Below are positions 1 through 8,068 of a stretch of 64,000 nt of DNA, one piece after another. The notes under the pieces are model-generated. The model was not told the origin of the DNA. It worked only from the letters and a program-made list of their open reading frames with translations, and made no database searches. Origin of the DNA: Flavobacteriales bacterium (GTDB lineage Bacteria > Bacteroidota > Bacteroidia > Flavobacteriales_E > Vicingaceae); contig CAJPFH010000012.1 in the NCBI GenBank assembly GCA_905339165.1, positions 62,001-126,000 of the forward strand, given 5' to 3'. Within the stretch, counting starts at the first letter, position 1; each line of letters starts with the position of its first letter. The position numbers were made by a program, and so were the translations under genes.

Positions 1-611
1 TCTGGCTGTGGGTTTGAATCGAAAGGCTCTAAAAAATAGAGATATGGTAAAGAAGCGAATTTTTCTATTTCAGATATTTTTATTATGATGCGGTGTGCCC
101 CTTGGCGAACAATAGAATGCTGTACTTCGGCTCCTTCGTTTTTAAGCCATTGTCTTACCTGAGTATACGAAATATTAGGATGTTGCATAGCCACCAATTC
201 TATTTTTTGATTGGTTTTTAAAGTCCAACTCGGATATTGTTTCTTTGCAAGAGAAACATCTAGTTTATTGTTTTTTTCTATGGTAAAAACAGATCGTATA
301 TTCTCTTCGTTTAATAGAGTAATATCGAATGCAGCAGGAATGGCTGCCATAAAAACATGGTTTGGAACGTAATTATAAAGCAATATTCCATGTGCTGCAA
401 AATATTTTTTCTCTTCGTTGGTGGGAATAGATTTAAACTGAACAAATCGGTAATAATATCCGTTTACGAGTTCATCGTTACTCCACCGCACATCAGATAA
501 GTTATTTTCGAGTGGCGTAAAAACTCCCGATTGAAGGTGTATGGAATAACTTTGAGAAAACGCATGAAGGTTTACAAAAAGAGAAATTGAAAAGATTATT
601 TTTTTAATCAT
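1..611 (-). CDS. Secreted S8-type (subtilisin-like) peptidase, N-terminal part, cut by window edge
   Basis: An open frame starts at an ATG at 609-611 and runs off the left edge with about 203 codons visible. It begins with a Sec signal peptide (MIKKIIFSISLFVNLHAFSQ). The next stretch contains the motif NGYYYRFVQFKSIPTNEEK and later LLNYVPNHVFMAAIP, which I recognise from the propeptide region of Bacteroidota S8 serine peptidases that often carry a T9SS tail. The catalytic domain would lie outside the window, so no Asp/His/Ser residue can be checked. The assignment rests on the resemblance of the prodomain alone; it is certainly secreted, but the peptidase identity is an inference. Confidence 0.55.
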   Translation of the reverse strand, partial: MIKKIIFSISLFVNLHAFSQSYSIHLQSGVFTPLENNLSDVRWSNDELVNGYYYRFVQFKSIPTNEEKKYFAAHGILLYNYVPNHVFMAAIPAAFDITLLNEENIRSVFTIEKNNKLDVSLAKKQYPSWTLKTNQKIELVAMQHPNISYTQVRQWLKNEGAEVQHSIVRQGAHRIIIKISEIEKFASLPYLYFLEPFDSNPQP

Positions 612-715
612 TGTTCTGCGGAATTTAATTCCGAGAAAATTAAGATTATTTATCCAACAACAGCCTTTTAATATTTTGTACTATTAAAATCCTATTTCCA
701 AACTGAGGGGACTTT

Positions 716-3148
716 TTATTTTTGATTTTTAAATTCGGAAGTTCCTCGATCTAACCAGTCTATAAATTTGTCTATATCCGGGTCGTAAGCAGCAGGTTCA
801 ACGAGGGCGTTTTCATTATGGTCTATAATAACATAGTAAGGCTGCGAGTTGGTTCCGTATTTGGAGGCCTGAAAATGACTCCATTTATTCCCTACGGTTT
901 TTAGTTTCTTTTTCTTTCCACCTATTTCTACTTCAATCTGCTGGTCTTTTGGAAGTTCAATTTTTTCATCTACATAAAGAGAAACCAACACTACATTTTC
1001 CCTCAGGCGTTTAAGTACGCGGTTATCGGACCAAACTTGTTCTTCCATTTTACGACAATTAACACATGCCCACCCTGTAAAATCAATCATTACCGGTTTG
1101 CCCACTTTTTTGGCATAAGCTAATCCTTCATTGTAATCATGAAAACAGTTTAATCCATGGGGGCAGGTTTCGGGGTGAGCTCCTTCGGGTACTTCTGCAC
1201 CTCCGGCCGAAGAAACCACCTGAACATTATTGCCAAACCCGTTGGGTGATTCGCTATAGAAAGAAGGGGGCGGAAAACCACTAATCAGTTTTAATGGAGC
1301 TCCCCACATTCCAGGAATTAAGTAGATGGTAAAAATTAGGGTAAGTGTGGCTAACAAACTCCTACCCACCGAAAGTTTATCGTTTTGGGAATCGTGTGGT
1401 AAACGAAACAAACCAAATAAATACATGGCTAAAGCTCCAAATACGCCTATCCAAATAGCAATAAATAATTCTCGTTTCAGTAAACCTGCCTGCACTACCA
1501 AATCGGCATTGGATAAAAATTTAAAGGCAAACGCCAACTCCACAAACCCTAGAAAAACTTTAACGGTTACCAGCCAACCACCCGATTTAGGAAGTGTATT
1601 GAGCCAGCCCGGAAAAGCAGCAAATAAACCAAAAGGAAGAGCAAGTGCCAAGGAAAAGCCAAACATTCCGATGATGGGTCCTGAACCCCCGATAGACGCA
1701 GCTTGCACTAAAAGAGGGCCTACCACCGGGCCTGTACAGGAAAAAGAAACCAAGGCGAGTGTAAACGCCATGAAGAAAATACCTATCATACCCCCTTTTT
1801 CGGAGGCTTTATCTACTTTATTAATCCAAGAAGAAGGTAATACAATTTCAAAAGCTCCTAAAAAAGAGATTCCAAAAATAAGCAGTAACACAAAAAAGAA
1901 TAGGTTAAACCAAACGTTGGTAGAAAGAGCGTTTAATGCATCGTATCCAAAAATGGCGGTTACTACGGTACCTAGTATTACATAAATGATAACGATGCTT
2001 AGTGCATACCAAAGTCCGTTGCGTATGCCTTCGCTTTTTGTTTTACTTTGTTTTGTAAAATAGCTTACCGTCATCGGAATCATAGGAAAAACGCAGGGTG
2101 TAAACAGTACCAGTAAACCACCTAGAAAACAAAAAATAAAAAGTTCGTACCATTTCATTTTGTTGCTATCGAAAGTGTCTGCCGCTGAAACGCTGGTTAA
2201 TTGAGTATCGTCTAAATCTATTTCCGTTTCGTAGGTATCGGGGGGTAAACATTTTTCATCATCACAGAGCATAAAATCAACCAGGGCTGTAAGTTTAGAA
2301 GGTTTTCCTACAATTTTCACTTTTTGTACGAAGCTAACTTTATCGGCATAAAAATTTAGAGTAAGCATAAAGTTGGGGTCGTACTCGCTTTTCATGTCGC
2401 CTAATTCTTTGGGTTCCCCAATCAATTCAACATTTTGTAAATTTTCAAATGTTACTTTGGTTGGAAAGGGTCCATCTTCAGAAGGTAATTTTTGAGAATA
2501 GATATGCCAGCCTTTATCGAGTGTAACGGTAATCGTTATATCGGCCTCGGTATCTGATATTTTATTAATTGTAACTGCCCATTTGCTGGGGTCTAGCAGT
2601 TGTGTTTGTACCGGATTAATAGGAATTATCGGGTTGTTTTCTAACGTTTCTATTTCTGTAACAGGGACTGATTTATCGCTTAGTTTTCCTTTTACTTTAT
2701 ATTCAAAATCTACCACATCGGGAGGGAGGCATTGTTTATCGTTACAAACCATAAACTCAAGATTACCTTTTAGTATAAAATCTTTATCCGATTTAATTTT
2801 TATTTTCTGTTTAAAGGTGGCCTGGTTAGCGAAATAGCTTAGTTCCATATTGTCGAAAACCGGCTCTTTTTCAGTGATGGGTTTTCCTTCTAATACTTTT
2901 CCTATTCTTTGGTAATCGTCACTTTTCTTAAAACTGAAAGAGGTGGGAACCGGGCCTTCATCTGTAGATAATACCTGAGAATACAAGTGCCAACCCTTAT
3001 CAATCTTGGCTGTAATAACTAACTCCGCTTCATCGTTTGGAAGGTAGTTTATTGAATACGACCATTTTACGGGTTCTAATATTTCTGCAAAAGCCGGGAA
3101 AACAGCGGTAAATAGCAGCAATAATAAAGTTAATGCAAGGTTCCTCAT
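716..3148 (-). CDS. dsbD: Thiol:disulfide interchange protein DsbD with duplicated N-terminal domain
   Basis: Inner-membrane reductase that carries electrons from cytoplasmic thioredoxin to periplasmic thiols. I use the ATG at 3146-3148 (MRNLALTLLLLLF), which begins a clear signal peptide; a further 15 upstream codons in frame look non-coding. The 810-residue product has two successive DsbD-alpha-like domains (about 22-150 and 185-320), each with the phrase DKGWH(L/I)YSQ and a Cys pair (VCNDKQC and LCDDEKC). Then come about eight membrane helices with the CcdA-type cysteines in FTPCVFPMIP and SFSCTGPVVGP, and a C-terminal thioredoxin fold with the motif WACVNCRKM. E. coli DsbD has only one alpha domain. 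No close partner gene is adjacent. Confidence 0.93.
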   Translation of the reverse strand: MRNLALTLLLLLFTAVFPAFAEILEPVKWSYSINYLPNDEAELVITAKIDKGWHLYSQVLSTDEGPVPTSFSFKKSDDYQRIGKVLEGKPITEKEPVFDNMELSYFANQATFKQKIKIKSDKDFILKGNLEFMVCNDKQCLPPDVVDFEYKVKGKLSDKSVPVTEIETLENNPIIPINPVQTQLLDPSKWAVTINKISDTEADITITVTLDKGWHIYSQKLPSEDGPFPTKVTFENLQNVELIGEPKELGDMKSEYDPNFMLTLNFYADKVSFVQKVKIVGKPSKLTALVDFMLCDDEKCLPPDTYETEIDLDDTQLTSVSAADTFDSNKMKWYELFIFCFLGGLLVLFTPCVFPMIPMTVSYFTKQSKTKSEGIRNGLWYALSIVIIYVILGTVVTAIFGYDALNALSTNVWFNLFFFVLLLIFGISFLGAFEIVLPSSWINKVDKASEKGGMIGIFFMAFTLALVSFSCTGPVVGPLLVQAASIGGSGPIIGMFGFSLALALPFGLFAAFPGWLNTLPKSGGWLVTVKVFLGFVELAFAFKFLSNADLVVQAGLLKRELFIAIWIGVFGALAMYLFGLFRLPHDSQNDKLSVGRSLLATLTLIFTIYLIPGMWGAPLKLISGFPPPSFYSESPNGFGNNVQVVSSAGGAEVPEGAHPETCPHGLNCFHDYNEGLAYAKKVGKPVMIDFTGWACVNCRKMEEQVWSDNRVLKRLRENVVLVSLYVDEKIELPKDQQIEVEIGGKKKKLKTVGNKWSHFQASKYGTNSQPYYVIIDHNENALVEPAAYDPDIDKFIDWLDRGTSEFKNQK

Positions 3149-3248
3149 AGTATTTAAAAATCTTTTTTTTTCGGAAAGCGTAAAACTAAACAAAAATAAC
3201 GGTTTGAAAGGGTATTTACACTCAAATTATTGGATTTCTATACTACTT

Positions 3249-3935
3249 CTAAAACAGCACTTCTTCATTTTCTTTAAGTTGAAATTTTTTTCTGAAAATA
3301 TATACCGCAAAATAAAAAAAAGGAGTATCAAAAAGTGCAATCAATACTTTGAATAAAAATCCGTTTAGAAATAACATAAAAAAGTTATCCCATGCAATGG
3401 CCTTAAATAAACAAAGTAATAGTAACACCGAAGCTGTATCTACTAGCTGAGATAAGATGGTAGAAAAATTATTTCTTAACCACAGATGCTTGCCTTTTGT
3501 AAGTTTTTTCCAAAAATGGAAAAGACGTATATCTACAAATTGTGCCAATAAATAGGCGGCCATAGAGGCTCCAACCGCCACTCCTGTTAATCCGAACACT
3601 CTGCTAAATAGGATATTGCTTACAGGAGACCATTCTGTGGCTGATGCTGCATTGGCAAAGTACACTACCAGCATTACAAAAATGGTAGCTACCAATCCTG
3701 CTTTTACTACTTGATTGGCTCTTTCTTTACCATATATTTCGGATATTATATCTGTTACCAAAAAAGTAATTGGATAGGGCAAAATGCCTACCGATAGTTC
3801 AAAGCGATACCACCCGAAGGGATTCCAATAAAAGAATTTTTGAAAAATAAGATTGCACGAAACCAATGAAGCAATAAATATAGCTGCCAAAACAAGGTAA
3901 ACAAAAGAGGCCGAATTTTTATATTTTTCACTCAT
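3249..3935 (-). CDS. yhhQ: Queuosine precursor transporter (YhhQ/VUT family)
   Basis: A 228-residue integral membrane protein with about six hydrophobic helices. The conserved block GILPYPITFLVTDIISEIYGKERA and the later ASMAAYLLAQFVDIRLFHFWKK are typical of the VUT/DUF165 family, whose E. coli member YhhQ imports 7-cyano- or 7-aminomethyl-7-deazaguanine for queuosine tRNA modification. Length matches the family. The ATG lies directly behind the T-run of a strong hairpin (3938-3967), so either the gene has a promoter inside that hairpin region or it is expressed by read-through. I looked for a preQ1 riboswitch in front of it and did not see one. Confidence 0.88.
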   Translation of the reverse strand: MSEKYKNSASFVYLVLAAIFIASLVSCNLIFQKFFYWNPFGWYRFELSVGILPYPITFLVTDIISEIYGKERANQVVKAGLVATIFVMLVVYFANAASATEWSPVSNILFSRVFGLTGVAVGASMAAYLLAQFVDIRLFHFWKKLTKGKHLWLRNNFSTILSQLVDTASVLLLLCLFKAIAWDNFFMLFLNGFLFKVLIALFDTPFFYFAVYIFRKKFQLKENEEVLF

Positions 3936-3937
3936 AA

Positions 3938-3967
3938 AAAAAGCAATGAATGGATTTCATTGCTTTT
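3938..3967 (-). terminator. Intrinsic terminator between the 109-codon gene and yhhQ
   Basis: Perfect 12-bp inverted repeat (AAAAGCAATGAA at 3939-3950 and its complement at 3956-3967) with a 5-nt loop. On the minus strand the stem is followed by seven T and then immediately by the ATG of yhhQ. It would end transcripts of the upstream gene at 3995-4303 or act as an attenuator for yhhQ. Confidence 0.75.
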
Positions 3968-3994
3968 CAAAATTGGATTTTATTTTTTAATCTT

Positions 3995-4303
3995 TCAATA
4001 ATAATTTACTTTGTGTACTCTGTGTATAGGCACACACACTCCCTGCTTTAAGATTACATTTTTTTCTGTTACGGCCCAAATGGTAGTTTCCACCTGCTTT
4101 AGTCCCTCGCTATCTTCAAAAATAATTTTAACTTTTCTTCGGTGTCCGTTTCCAAGTGTTAATCCGGTAAAAAGTGTTTGCAATCTTTCTTTCCGGGCTG
4201 CTTCATCGTTTATTACTTCTTTTGAAGGAAATTTACATTGTGGTATTTGCTCTTTTTCTACCAAGCAAACTACCGGCTGAGGGGAACTACTATTAGATAA
4301 CAT
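3995..4303 (-). CDS. Conserved hypothetical protein, small, cytoplasmic
   Basis: A 102-residue protein counted from the ATG at 4301-4303; a TTG seven codons upstream at 4324 is the other possible start. The N-terminal 40 residues are polar and low in complexity. The second half (GLTLGNGHRRKVKIIFEDSE through TTIWAVTEKNVILKQGVCVPIHRVHKV) is a compact, beta-rich region I recall as a small conserved protein of Bacteroidota with no assigned function. There is no signal peptide or membrane segment. It sits alone between tilS and yhhQ, followed by its own terminator. Function unknown. Confidence 0.7.
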   Translation of the reverse strand: MLSNSSSPQPVVCLVEKEQIPQCKFPSKEVINDEAARKERLQTLFTGLTLGNGHRRKVKIIFEDSEGLKQVETTIWAVTEKNVILKQGVCVPIHRVHKVNYY

Positions 4304-4371
4304 ACTTTGGGATTTTTTTAGCAACTTATAGGTTGTACGAAACCTTTGTTTTTGAGTTACATAAACTCTGG

Positions 4372-5694
4372 TTATTTTTTTAAAACAACCCTTAATATTT
4401 TTTTTGTTTGGTCGGTAACCTTAACCTTTTCTGAAATCCGATAGCCTATAAGCCACACTATTTCTCCTTCCGATTCCATAACATATACACTGCGTTTTTC
4501 GTTCAGTGGTGTTTTATAATCTACTAAAAAATCGCTTACCTTTTTTTTCCCTTTCATGCCAAGTGGCACAAAACAATCGCCAGCATTCCATTTTCTAATT
4601 GTAAGAGGGAAAGATATTTTTGCTGCATCTATTTCCGCCATATGGGAATCTCTTGAAATATTGAGAGGCTTCTTATGTACAGAAAATTGAAGAGGTAGCG
4701 GACTACTTATATATTGGGGAATATGACTAATTTTTTTCTCTACTTTTTTTTCTGATTGTTTTCTTTCTGTTAATATCAAGCTGTTCCTATCCTTAAGCAA
4801 TTCGTGTGTAGGTGAGAAAAATATTTTACCCGATTGCGATGACAACGCTTCATTTACATCGTTAATGGTTGAAGAAGAAAAATGATATTTACTTAGCAAG
4901 TGAAATAGTACGAGTTGGGATGATTGAGTTTTTTTTATTGAGGGTATATCGATTTTTAATGCGTTGTTTTTTTGAATACAACATATTTTTAATTTCCGGT
5001 TAATATGTTTTTCAATAAATGCATCAGCTTGCTGCATTAGGTTTATTTCTCTCAACACCACTTCTTCAAAAGCGGGATTTAGTTCTTTCAATTGCGGAAT
5101 AATTTGTAAACGAATTTTGTTTCGGGTATATTTTAATGATGCATTGCTACTATCCGTTCGGTACGGAATTTTATTTTTTTTAGCGTATTCTTCTATTTCA
5201 TTACGAAAGGAAAACAAAAGAGGGCGTACAACCTTTTTATTCTTCACTGGCATGCCCGATAAACCTTTTATTCCACTTCCTCTAACTAAATTTATTAAAA
5301 AGGTTTCTATGTTATCGTTGGCATTGTGGGCAACGGCAACCGCATCAAATAATTTCTTTTTTGATAAATCGTTAAACCATGCATAGCGTATTTCTCGAGC
5401 AGCTTCTTGAATGCCGCATTTGTGTTTCTGAGAATAGTTATTGGCATCCGCTTGTTTCACAAACAGTACAATATTCCACTGTTTACAAATGTTGGCTACA
5501 AACTTCTCGTCATCGTCCGATTCGCTTTTTCTCAGTTTAAAATTGCAATGAGCAGCCGACACATTATACCCTAACTCTTTGAGTACATGCAATAGCACCA
5601 TGGAGTCTATTCCACCACTTAATGCAACCAAAATGTTGCTCTTTTTTTCAAAAAGGTTATTTCGCGAAATATATTTTTCGGTTTCTTTTAACAT
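4372..5694 (-). CDS. tilS: tRNA(Ile)-lysidine synthase TilS
   Basis: ATP-dependent enzyme that converts C34 of tRNA-Ile(CAU) to lysidine so that it reads AUA; essential in most bacteria. The N-terminal N-type ATP-pyrophosphatase domain carries the PP-loop SGGIDSMVLLHVL at about residues 25-37, followed by AAHCNFKLRKSESDDDE and the AHNANDNIETFLINLVRGSG block typical of TilS. The C-terminal part (about 360-440) is the TilS-C substrate-binding domain with the phrase RKWNAGDCFVPLGMKGKKKVSDF. At 440 residues it is of normal length. The start codon ATG (5692-5694) lies inside the last codons of pabB, a 7-nt overlap that implies co-transcription and coupled translation. Confidence 0.95.
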   Translation of the reverse strand: MLKETEKYISRNNLFEKKSNILVALSGGIDSMVLLHVLKELGYNVSAAHCNFKLRKSESDDDEKFVANICKQWNIVLFVKQADANNYSQKHKCGIQEAAREIRYAWFNDLSKKKLFDAVAVAHNANDNIETFLINLVRGSGIKGLSGMPVKNKKVVRPLLFSFRNEIEEYAKKNKIPYRTDSSNASLKYTRNKIRLQIIPQLKELNPAFEEVVLREINLMQQADAFIEKHINRKLKICCIQKNNALKIDIPSIKKTQSSQLVLFHLLSKYHFSSSTINDVNEALSSQSGKIFFSPTHELLKDRNSLILTERKQSEKKVEKKISHIPQYISSPLPLQFSVHKKPLNISRDSHMAEIDAAKISFPLTIRKWNAGDCFVPLGMKGKKKVSDFLVDYKTPLNEKRSVYVMESEGEIVWLIGYRISEKVKVTDQTKKILRVVLKK

Positions 5695-6827
5695 ACTAGT
5701 TCTGCATTCAGTGTATTCAACAATGCCTCGGCTTTAAGCAGGCACTCGTTGTATTCATCTTCGGCATTACACATATCGGTAATAGCACTCCCTACCATAA
5801 CAGAAAGATATTGGTTTGCGGCATTATACTGAATACTGCGTATCACTACATTCACATCGAAATTACCGTTTGGCAAAATGCAACCCACGGAGCCGGAATA
5901 CAAGCCTCTGTTTATGTCTTCATATTGTTCTATTAATTGCATAGCTCGTATTTTAGGAGCTCCGGTCATAGAACCCATAGGAAAAGTGGCTTTTAAAATA
6001 TCGTCAAAATTGGTATTTTCTTTTAGTTCGCAACTTATAGTAGAAATCATTTGATGTAGCGCTTCAAATGTATAAATTCCAAAAAGTTCTTCAACATTTA
6101 CACTTGCTTTTTTAGCTAAACGAGATAAGTCGTTTCGAACCAAATCTACAATCATAGCGTTTTCTGATTGTTCTTTAAGATTATGCAGAAGTGAATTTTT
6201 TAGTAGCAAGTCTTCTTCTAAATTTTCTCCTCTTTTTATTGTGCCCTTTATGGGTTGAGAGATTAGTTTACTGTTTTCTTTTTTTAAAAATCGTTCCGGA
6301 CTAGCACACATTAAATACGAATCGTTGCATTTTACAAAGCAAGAAAAAGGAGCTTTTGTTTTTTGATACAATTTGCAAAAAACCTCCATGGGATTTATTA
6401 CCACCTCTTCGGCAAAAAACTCTATACAATAATTTATTTCGTAAATATCGCCACGTTTTATGTGCTGTTTCAGTGCGTTTACCTTTTCAATGTATTGCTT
6501 TTTAGTTGTTCGGGCTTTTAACTTAACTAGCTTATTTGTTTTTCCTGTAAAATCCAAAGGATTAAACTTTTCGCTTGTTTCGGGCTGTATAAACAACTGA
6601 TTTGGGAAACCAATGAAGTCTTTGCGGGAAGTGAATAATTCTTCAAAATTATTTTTTAGATTATACCCTAAAATAGGGAACAAAATTTTATTTTCTACTT
6701 GATACTTTTTTGTTGAAGAATTAGAATAATATATGTTTGGAAAATAAATTCCGCAATTAAATTCCGAAGATAGCCAAACAGCGTATTTCCAGCTATTTAT
6801 ATCGTTATTTTTTTTTGCAAATTTCAC
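5688..6827 (-). CDS. pabB: Aminodeoxychorismate synthase component I (PabB)
   Basis: Chorismate-binding enzyme that forms 4-amino-4-deoxychorismate for folate synthesis together with a glutamine amidotransferase that is not encoded nearby. The 379-residue protein contains the chorismate-utilising core from about residue 105 on: GDIYEINYCIEF, SPERFL, QPIKGTIKRG (the PIKGT motif with the lysine nucleophile characteristic of PabB), NAMIVDLVRNDLSR, and FPMGSMTGAPKIRAM. The N-terminal part is shorter than in anthranilate synthase TrpE, which also argues for PabB. It precedes tilS with a 7-nt overlap. Its 5' end overlaps a probable promoter of the divergent gene at 6889. Confidence 0.92.
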   Translation of the reverse strand: MKFAKKNNDINSWKYAVWLSSEFNCGIYFPNIYYSNSSTKKYQVENKILFPILGYNLKNNFEELFTSRKDFIGFPNQLFIQPETSEKFNPLDFTGKTNKLVKLKARTTKKQYIEKVNALKQHIKRGDIYEINYCIEFFAEEVVINPMEVFCKLYQKTKAPFSCFVKCNDSYLMCASPERFLKKENSKLISQPIKGTIKRGENLEEDLLLKNSLLHNLKEQSENAMIVDLVRNDLSRLAKKASVNVEELFGIYTFEALHQMISTISCELKENTNFDDILKATFPMGSMTGAPKIRAMQLIEQYEDINRGLYSGSVGCILPNGNFDVNVVIRSIQYNAANQYLSVMVGSAITDMCNAEDEYNECLLKAEALLNTLNAELVC

Positions 6828-6844
6828 TTTTTTACCTACCTTTG
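6814..6844 (+). promoter_or_regulatory. Bacteroidota-type promoter for the 6889 gene
   Basis: TTTG at 6814-6817, 19 nt spacer, TACCTTTG at 6837-6844. This matches the known -33 TTTG / -7 TAnnTTTG consensus of Bacteroidota housekeeping sigma factors with the usual spacing. It would start transcription near 6850, leaving about a 40-nt leader before the ATG at 6889. The site overlaps the first codons of divergent pabB. Confidence 0.5.
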
Positions 6845-6888
6845 GCTGGGTGTTTTTTTCTATATAAAAACAATTTTAATTCAAAAGT

Positions 6889-8043
6889 ATGAAAAAGATT
6901 TTCGGCACTTTTTTGGCACTGCTCACATCGTGCATTTTATATTCGCAAAATGTAGCCATAAACGCTACCGGTGCTACCGCAAACGCTAGTGCCATGCTCG
7001 ATGTTACATCAACCACAAGCGGAGTATTAATTCCCCGAATGACACAAGCACAAAGAAACGCCATTGGGACTCCTGCCACGAGTTTATTAATTTATCAAAC
7101 CGATGGAACAAGTGGTTATTACTACTACAATGGATCTATCTGGGTTCCCTTGTTTTCTAATAATACAGGTTGGAGCATAACCGGAAATACAGGAACGAAT
7201 CCTGCTACAAATTTTTTAGGAACAACCGATAATCAGGCATTGGTATTAAGAACAAACAATACAGAAAGAATGCGGGTTTTGGGCACGGGAAGAATTGGTG
7301 TTAATACATTAACTATTGAGGGAACGATTGATGCTCGTGATAATTTTGCCTCAAGTATAGGCAATTATGCTACAAGTCTGCAAATTAATACAAACGCTAC
7401 CGGCACGGGATTTTTGGCTACAGGTCAAAACTCTATATTGAACGGCTTAGTAGCAGGAAGTGGAGGTTCTGTAACAGGCGTAACAAATGGTCTTTATGTT
7501 TATTATACCACACCAGGAGTTGGACAAGCAGAAGTGCTTCAAGACGGCTTTGGTGCACAGTGGTTGGTTGGATATTGGTCTGGCACTCAATATCGTAAAA
7601 TAATAGGCAATGGGACTGTTTCCACTATAATAAAAGACTTAAATAATGAATATGTTGTATTAAATTGTATAGAAACTCCCGAAAATTTATTCCAAGATTT
7701 TGGTATAGGTAAATTGGAAAACGGAAAAACATTTATTAAAATTGACCCCATTCTATCAAAGAATATAATAGTAAATGAAGAACACCCTCTGAAAGTTTTT
7801 ATTCAGTTAGAAGGAGATTGTAATGGGGTATATGTGAAAAATAAAACATCAGAAGGATTTGAAGTTATTGAACTTAATGGGGGAACTTCTAATATTAGTT
7901 TTTCTTATTCATTAGTTGCAACTAGAGGAAATGAGGAATACTATGGGCAAGATGGGACAAAAAGAATCGCAAAATATAATACAAGATTTGATAAGGCACC
8001 TAGCAGAATTGAAAATATAGTTGAATCAACAAGGAAGAAATAA
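6889..8043 (+). CDS. Secreted repeat/fibre-like protein with conserved C-terminal domain
   Basis: A 384-residue protein with a signal peptide (MKKIFGTFLALLTSCILYSQ). Residues 20-100 hold the sequence NVAINATGATANASAMLDV, then GVLIPRMTQAQRNAI and GYYYYNGSIWVPL, a segment found at the start of many Bacteroidota surface proteins related to phage tail-fibre tips. The middle is Gly/Thr-rich. The last 150 residues (ETPENLFQDFGIGKLENGK, then HPLKVFIQLEGDCNGVYVKN and GFEVIELNGG) form a separate compact domain that recurs at the end of fibre-like proteins. There is no T9SS tail. The third part is more AT-rich than the first, suggesting a mosaic origin. Function unknown; probably an exposed surface protein. 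Confidence 0.75.
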   Translation: MKKIFGTFLALLTSCILYSQNVAINATGATANASAMLDVTSTTSGVLIPRMTQAQRNAIGTPATSLLIYQTDGTSGYYYYNGSIWVPLFSNNTGWSITGNTGTNPATNFLGTTDNQALVLRTNNTERMRVLGTGRIGVNTLTIEGTIDARDNFASSIGNYATSLQINTNATGTGFLATGQNSILNGLVAGSGGSVTGVTNGLYVYYTTPGVGQAEVLQDGFGAQWLVGYWSGTQYRKIIGNGTVSTIIKDLNNEYVVLNCIETPENLFQDFGIGKLENGKTFIKIDPILSKNIIVNEEHPLKVFIQLEGDCNGVYVKNKTSEGFEVIELNGGTSNISFSYSLVATRGNEEYYGQDGTKRIAKYNTRFDKAPSRIENIVESTRKK

Positions 8044-8068
8044 ATTTTATTAATTCCTGTTTAAAATA

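Noticed and set aside
3936-3994. Possible preQ1 riboswitch in front of yhhQ
   Set aside because: I looked for the conserved preQ1 aptamer features and found only a terminator hairpin with AT-rich flanks.
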